From positions 1-19,189 of the forward strand of contig NZ_JAVBNS010000003.1 in assembly GCF_031551385.1 (NCBI RefSeq): DNA of 19,189 nt, given 5' to 3'. Source of the DNA: Anaerosporobacter sp031551385. GTDB lineage: Bacteria > Bacillota > Clostridia > Lachnospirales > Lachnospiraceae. The notes beneath the pieces are model-generated. The model made no database searches. It was not told where the DNA came from and saw nothing but the letters and a program-made list of their open reading frames with translations. How positions within the stretch are numbered: position 1 is the first letter of the stretch; the number at the start of each line of letters is the position of its first letter. A program made the position numbers and the translations under genes. Positions 15,290-19,189 of the stretch are shown piece by piece.

Positions 15290-16861
15290 TTACTTTAATG
15301 TATTCTTATATTCCTGTAATGCTTGTTCTATTCTTTCCATGTATATATTAATTCCAGCATCGTTTAATTTACTAATTGCATCGTTCAAATCCACGTCTAT
15401 GTTGTCCGTATTCCCACACAATAATGGCTGAAAATACTTCTCTTTCACTTCATTCATTTTATTCAGAATACTATCTACCGAACTTAAATCAAACGAGAAT
15501 CTGTCAATTGGACAATATGGTACTTCTTTTGCTAATCTGTCCCCTTTTTCTATCATAGGATCATATACTTGTTCTGTCCAAACTTTATTCGGTGCTTCCA
15601 AGCTAAATTGCATATAATCATCACTTGCTGCTGTCCAGCCTGGATATCGATTCGTCTCTTTAATACCATCATAATTAAGAGCATTATCCTTCGTATTATA
15701 ATGAATTCCTTCCACACCATAAACAAGTAAATTATAGTACCGACTATCTGTGTGCACTTTTTCTAATAGACGAATTGCAGTATCTGGATGTTCTGATTTA
15801 CTTGGTATCGATATCACAGATCCTCCTTCTCCCGTTGTTGCATATACAGCTTCTTTGTCAATCATATAGCTAAAAAACCCAAACTCCCAATCTGGATTTG
15901 TTTCATATAACTTAGGAATAAAATTTTTATTGCAGCTCCATATTGGTGCATTCGTCTCACAAGGTTTTCTATCCTTCTTCATTAATTCCAGTCCTAACGA
16001 ACCTTCATTATCAGAATATACAAGTAGGTTAGGGTCTATGATACCATCATCATACCATTTTTTTATATATCTTAACACTTCCTTAAACTCAGGTGTTTCC
16101 ATTCTTGATACAGGAACGTAGGGATTCTCAACAGAAACCACGAAAAATGGATTTTCTAATATTGTGGAAATCTCAATATAGTTATCTCCCGCAATCATAG
16201 ACCATAAGCCAGTCCATATACGGTTGTCCGTAATTAATGCTTCGTCAGCATAGCGCTCATCCTGCTTTGCACGATAGAGGTATGCCTCCATCGTTTCTAA
16301 ATCCGTAACAGGTTCTAATCCCCACTCTTTCCTTAAATCTTCCCTATAAAAAAATCCCTCCGTTATATCTGTATACAATCCACTAAATCCTAACTGTGGA
16401 ATTCCATAGAGTCCTCCGTTAATTTCATAGTTTTTTAACGCATTCTCTCCCTTTTGCAGATAATGATTCACCAAATCAGGAACAATGTCCAAATATTGAT
16501 TTAAGTCTATGAATGCATTTCGTACCGTTAAAGATTGGTAATCAGAAAAAACTCCTCCCGGTATAAAATCGTACTCTCCCGAATTTACTGCTATATTGAT
16601 TTGTTTCTTCTCATCCCCCCACGGAATGAATTCAAATCGCAATGTGCAATTTAACTCTGGAATTGTTAATGCATCTAATTGCTTATATAACTCGTCCATC
16701 CCTTCTTTAGGTTCTTTCCCGATTGTAATAGCCTTTAACTTAATAACATTTTCATAGTCAACACTATTTGTTTCTTCATTCCCACCATTTTGCTTACAGC
16801 CATTCATAAAACAGCATATAAATATCAAAATTATTATTCCCCAACTTTTGCTACGTTTCAC
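15290..16861 (-). CDS. Extracellular solute-binding lipoprotein (ABC sugar-type), orphan
   Basis: 523 residues from the GTG at 16861, chosen because GAGGTGG lies just upstream; the in-frame ATG at 16876 has only a weak AAGG 3 nt away. The signal peptide ends in a lipobox, FMNGC, with the lipidated cysteine at residue 22. The mature part has the two-lobe binding-protein style: FIPWGDEKKQINIAVNSGEYDFI, LYGIPQLGF, YREDLRKEWGLEPV and a late WTEQVYDPMIEKG block, resembling LplA/YtcQ-type carbohydrate binding proteins. It should capture oligosaccharides at the membrane surface for an ABC importer. No permease or ATPase gene is adjacent. It is bounded by its own promoter (16969-16997) and terminator (15249-15275), so it is a single-gene unit. 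Ligand identity is inferred only from the lyases and glycosidases around it. Confidence 0.85.
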   Translation of the reverse strand: MKRSKSWGIIILIFICCFMNGCKQNGGNEETNSVDYENVIKLKAITIGKEPKEGMDELYKQLDALTIPELNCTLRFEFIPWGDEKKQINIAVNSGEYDFIPGGVFSDYQSLTVRNAFIDLNQYLDIVPDLVNHYLQKGENALKNYEINGGLYGIPQLGFSGLYTDITEGFFYREDLRKEWGLEPVTDLETMEAYLYRAKQDERYADEALITDNRIWTGLWSMIAGDNYIEISTILENPFFVVSVENPYVPVSRMETPEFKEVLRYIKKWYDDGIIDPNLLVYSDNEGSLGLELMKKDRKPCETNAPIWSCNKNFIPKLYETNPDWEFGFFSYMIDKEAVYATTGEGGSVISIPSKSEHPDTAIRLLEKVHTDSRYYNLLVYGVEGIHYNTKDNALNYDGIKETNRYPGWTAASDDYMQFSLEAPNKVWTEQVYDPMIEKGDRLAKEVPYCPIDRFSFDLSSVDSILNKMNEVKEKYFQPLLCGNTDNIDVDLNDAISKLNDAGINIYMERIEQALQEYKNTLK

Positions 16862-16912
16862 AATTCCACCTCTCATATCCTTTTTTGCATCCTAACTTTG
16901 TATAAATTAGTA

Positions 16913-16928
16913 TGTTTTGCACAAAACA
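16913..16928. promoter_or_regulatory. Inverted repeat in the leader of the lipoprotein gene
   Basis: tgttttg-ca-caaaaca: 7-nt arms with a 2-nt centre, too tight for an RNA hairpin, so a protein-binding site is more likely. It lies between the promoter (16969-16997) and the start codon, where a repressor would block transcription. Confidence 0.35.
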
Positions 16929-16968
16929 CACGTTATAGCAAATGATTATTTTGTGTATTTTTATAGAT

Positions 16969-16997
16969 ATTATATCATACTCATTCCCCCCTAACAA
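16969..16997 (-). promoter_or_regulatory. Promoter of the binding-lipoprotein gene
   Basis: Minus strand: TTGTTA (16992-16997), a 17-nt spacer, a perfect TATAAT (16969-16974), with TGA directly before it (extended -10). Confidence 0.6.
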
Positions 16998-17007
16998 TGT
17001 ATGAATC

Positions 17008-17054
17008 AAAAAAGACTTTTGCTAATTCTATCCACCTTCTAGCAAAAGTCTTTT
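17008..17054 (-). terminator. Intrinsic terminator after the GGDEF gene
   Basis: A perfect 15-bp stem of 17010-17024 with 17040-17054, loop 15 nt; the minus-strand side ends in a T-run. It lies about 130 nt past the stop at 17182, and no other gene fits the gap. Confidence 0.8.
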
Positions 17055-17181
17055 GTTATCATGTTGTTTTTAACTTTAATACGTTAATGCAAATATTTAA
17101 TATACTTATATTACCTCTTTTTCAGAATTTCAGCTATAATATAAAACCTTGATATAGGGTAATTTTTTATTTTATTCCATT

Positions 17182-18903
17182 TTATTGATTTACAGAATTG
17201 GTTTTTTTATATTTTTTCTTTTCAATTTTATCTGTATACATGGCATTGTCTGCTTTGACAAACAGTTCTTCAAAACTATCCACCTCTACATCATTCCATA
17301 CTGCAACCCCTTTTGCAATACTTAACCATTCCTCTTGCTTCATATCCTGATTATACTCTTCAATCATCAAATCCAGTTTCTCTGCTAATACACTATATTC
17401 TTTTAGATCATTTCCTTCTAATATCACCGCAAATTCGTCTCCTCCGATACGATATACACAACTCTTTGAGAAAACTTCTTTTAATATTTTGCATACATTA
17501 ATTATCAGTTTGTCTCCGTACTGATGACCAAGACTATCATTTGCTAATTTTAGATTATTAATATCTACTACAAGAATTCCTGCTATTTCTTGCTTTAGTA
17601 ATCGTTTCTCTAGTCCCACAACATATTCATTAAATGCAGTACGATTCTTTGTTCCTGTCATAACATCTGTATATGCTAACTCTTTATATACTTCCATTCG
17701 CATATTTTTCTTATATAGCTCTTTAATAATCTCTGTTAAGTAAACAAACTGACAAAATACATAGATTATAAAACATACTTTCATAAATATTGTCTGTTTG
17801 AATATTCCCATGTAATTGAAGACTACATCCGAAAAACCTCCAATCGCTAACAACACTGGAGCTAACAGAATCTGAAAACGTTCCTTTGCAGGACTTTTTA
17901 TTGCTTCATATATAGAACATAATACTGCAACAACTGCACAAACACAGATCTGCACGTCAATTGCTAACACATAGTCATAATAATCCGTATTTCCCATAAA
18001 CTGTCCTATTGTCATTACCAGTATAAATAAAAAATTAATTATTCCTGCTATATGCATAGCAATTCTGCCTTTATTCTTCATTCCAACTGCAAGATAGAAC
18101 ATAAGGCACCCTAGCATCGCCATTAATAAGATAATATCTAGGCAATTATTAAACACAGGATAAGGATAAAAGAAATTCTGCACTCTAAAATCGATAAAGC
18201 TCCAAGCTCCACATGTAATCGCTAACCCCGAAAATATAATTAAGCGATGTTGCTCTATCTGTGTTGTTGGATTCTTTATCGAAAAAAGCACACTGATAAT
18301 CCCTATTCCTATTATAAAAAAGGATAAGAATACGTTCCACATATCTCCTCTTATATATTTTAGTACAACATCTGCATCATCACCAACGGATAAATTCTCT
18401 AAAAAAACTGAAAATGTACTATCCACATGATTATTATATATGTTCGTTAGTTCAAGTGTTATTGTATCTGCAGTGGAAATTCCATCACACTCATAAAACT
18501 GCCATAGATTTCCCGCTGATTTTGCCAAACTTGGAAAAGTCCCCTCTTCTCCAAATGCATACACTTGTTCTCCATTCACTGACATCTTAACTTTTGTGTT
18601 ATCAATACGCATAATTATGTTCTTGCCTGCTTCAATATCTCTATTAAAGTGTCCTGTTATAACGATTTTGTTATGTCCTTGCATACTAATAAGTTTATTA
18701 TTCTGTAATGTATACGTATTACTTTCCCCATTAACCGTATACTCTCCAATAATATTTAATTTTGTTATATCGAGTTTTTCTGTATATTCTTTCTCTTGGA
18801 TTCTTTCGTATACAAGCCCTATTACTGATACGAGCATGACAACGAATACAATTATAATATATACTCTCGCTATACCCCGCTTTTTTTGTGATTCACTAAC
18901 CAT
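17182..18903 (-). CDS. Membrane diguanylate cyclase (GGDEF) with extracellular sensor
   Basis: 573 residues from the ATG at 18903, which has AAAGGG 8 nt upstream; an ATG at 18930 in the same frame lacks a ribosome binding site and overlaps the -10 box. One membrane helix (about 13-32), then an extracellular beta-rich domain (about 40-180, with VKMSVNGEQVYAFG), then about seven membrane helices (about 190-390), the 7TMR-DISM layout. The GGDEF domain (about 408-560) starts YTDVMTGTKNR, has the substrate/metal blocks VVDINNLK and NDSLGHQYGD, and an intact GGDEF at 487-491. Five residues before GGDEF there is no RxxD inhibitory site. It should make cyclic di-GMP from two GTP at the inner membrane face in response to an external ligand, possibly a sugar. 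Transcribed alone from 18930-18959. Confidence 0.88.
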   Translation of the reverse strand: MVSESQKKRGIARVYIIIVFVVMLVSVIGLVYERIQEKEYTEKLDITKLNIIGEYTVNGESNTYTLQNNKLISMQGHNKIVITGHFNRDIEAGKNIIMRIDNTKVKMSVNGEQVYAFGEEGTFPSLAKSAGNLWQFYECDGISTADTITLELTNIYNNHVDSTFSVFLENLSVGDDADVVLKYIRGDMWNVFLSFFIIGIGIISVLFSIKNPTTQIEQHRLIIFSGLAITCGAWSFIDFRVQNFFYPYPVFNNCLDIILLMAMLGCLMFYLAVGMKNKGRIAMHIAGIINFLFILVMTIGQFMGNTDYYDYVLAIDVQICVCAVVAVLCSIYEAIKSPAKERFQILLAPVLLAIGGFSDVVFNYMGIFKQTIFMKVCFIIYVFCQFVYLTEIIKELYKKNMRMEVYKELAYTDVMTGTKNRTAFNEYVVGLEKRLLKQEIAGILVVDINNLKLANDSLGHQYGDKLIINVCKILKEVFSKSCVYRIGGDEFAVILEGNDLKEYSVLAEKLDLMIEEYNQDMKQEEWLSIAKGVAVWNDVEVDSFEELFVKADNAMYTDKIEKKKYKKTNSVNQ

Positions 18904-18929
18904 TTTTCTGCCCTTTCTATGCTGTTTCA

Positions 18930-18959
18930 TTTATATCAGTTTACAACATCTAATGGCAA
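18930..18959 (-). promoter_or_regulatory. Promoter of the GGDEF gene
   Basis: Minus strand: TTGCCA (18954-18959), an 18-nt spacer, TATAAA (18930-18935) preceded by TGA. Transcription would begin near 18922, leaving a leader of about 20 nt that holds the ribosome binding site and rules out the upstream ATG at 18930. Confidence 0.55.
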
Positions 18960-19028
18960 ATTCCAATACCATTTGCTTTTAATAAAAAAAGACCACCTTC
19001 ACATTAAGAGCTTTTGAGATTTTTTCTT

Positions 19029-19073
19029 AAATTAGGATATTATAAGACAAATAAAGTGCCAAATTAGGATATT
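19029..19073 (+). repeat. Pair of 13-bp direct repeats
   Basis: aaattaggatatt occurs at 19029-19041 and again at 19061-19073, start to start 32 bp (about three helical turns). The second copy lies partly in the hairpin at 19053-19096. The right end of the window (18960-19189) holds no gene I can support. Confidence 0.5.
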
Positions 19074-19096
19074 GAAACCCTTTGCTTTGGCACTTT
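19053..19096 (-). terminator. Hairpin, probable terminator of a gene beyond the right edge
   Basis: aaagtgccaaa (19053-19063) pairs perfectly with tttggcacttt (19086-19096) around a 22-nt loop. On the minus strand the stem runs into TTTATTTG, a modest T-tract, which suits a leftward gene lying right of the window. Confidence 0.4.
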
Positions 19097-19189
19097 GTTA
19101 ATATTTCGTTATGACCAACCTACCCATTGTCCCGAAAAAATCTTGAATTAACCATTTAATCTTTTTTCTTTATCTATAATTAAATCCAC

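Noticed and set aside
18904..18930. GGDEF protein start at the ATG at 18930
   Set aside because: It overlaps the proposed -10 box and has no ribosome binding site; the ATG at 18903 has one.
18596..18982. 128-codon plus-strand frame
   Set aside because: It is antisense to the GGDEF gene and its promoter; the hydrophobic translation is a by-product of the opposite-strand sequence.

Overview
The window is low-GC DNA, by eye in the mid-30s percent, with AGGAGG/AAGG-type ribosome binding sites, sigma-A-like promoters and many A/T-flanked hairpin terminators. Protein styles (a long ECF sigma/anti-sigma pair, a lipoprotein binding protein, multi-modular secreted lyases, CAZymes without signal peptides) fit a Gram-positive anaerobe of the Lachnospiraceae (Lachnoclostridium/Clostridium phytofermentans-like). 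This placement is inference from protein style; no rRNA or tRNA is present.

The window reads as a polyuronate-degradation locus. On the minus strand, from right to left, it carries: a membrane GGDEF protein (17182-18903); an orphan ABC-type binding lipoprotein (15290-16861); a 1455-residue secreted alginate_lyase-superfamily protein with at least four discoidin-like modules, the last three a near-identical 441-bp tandem triplication (10460-14827); a cytoplasmic set GH28-like, GH43, GH88 (7240-3452); a nicotinamidase-like cysteine hydrolase (2763-3302); and the 5' part of a second secreted alginate_lyase-superfamily protein with two CBM96/DNRLRE-type modules, running off the left edge (1-2517). 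On the plus strand, between the CAZyme set and the big lyase, sit a Uma2-family protein (7742-8305) and an ECF sigma/anti-sigma pair overlapping by 4 nt (8572-10331).

A likely working model: the secreted lyases cleave a polyuronate outside the cell and leave unsaturated uronyl ends. The lipoprotein binds oligosaccharides, with the permease encoded elsewhere. GH88 removes the unsaturated end, while GH43 and the GH28-like enzyme trim the rest. The substrate (alginate, glucuronan, glycosaminoglycan, pectic) cannot be fixed from sequence alone.

The least expected structure is a 294-bp MITE-like element (7270-7563) with long imperfect terminal inverted repeats, a GC-rich core and 11-bp flanking direct repeats, inserted just upstream of the CAZyme operon. 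A shorter, degenerate copy (4645-4736) starts 2 nt past the GH43 stop codon, and one of its ends is read in frame with GH88, so the open GH88 frame extends back through the element. No CRISPR array, tRNA, rRNA or transposase gene was seen.
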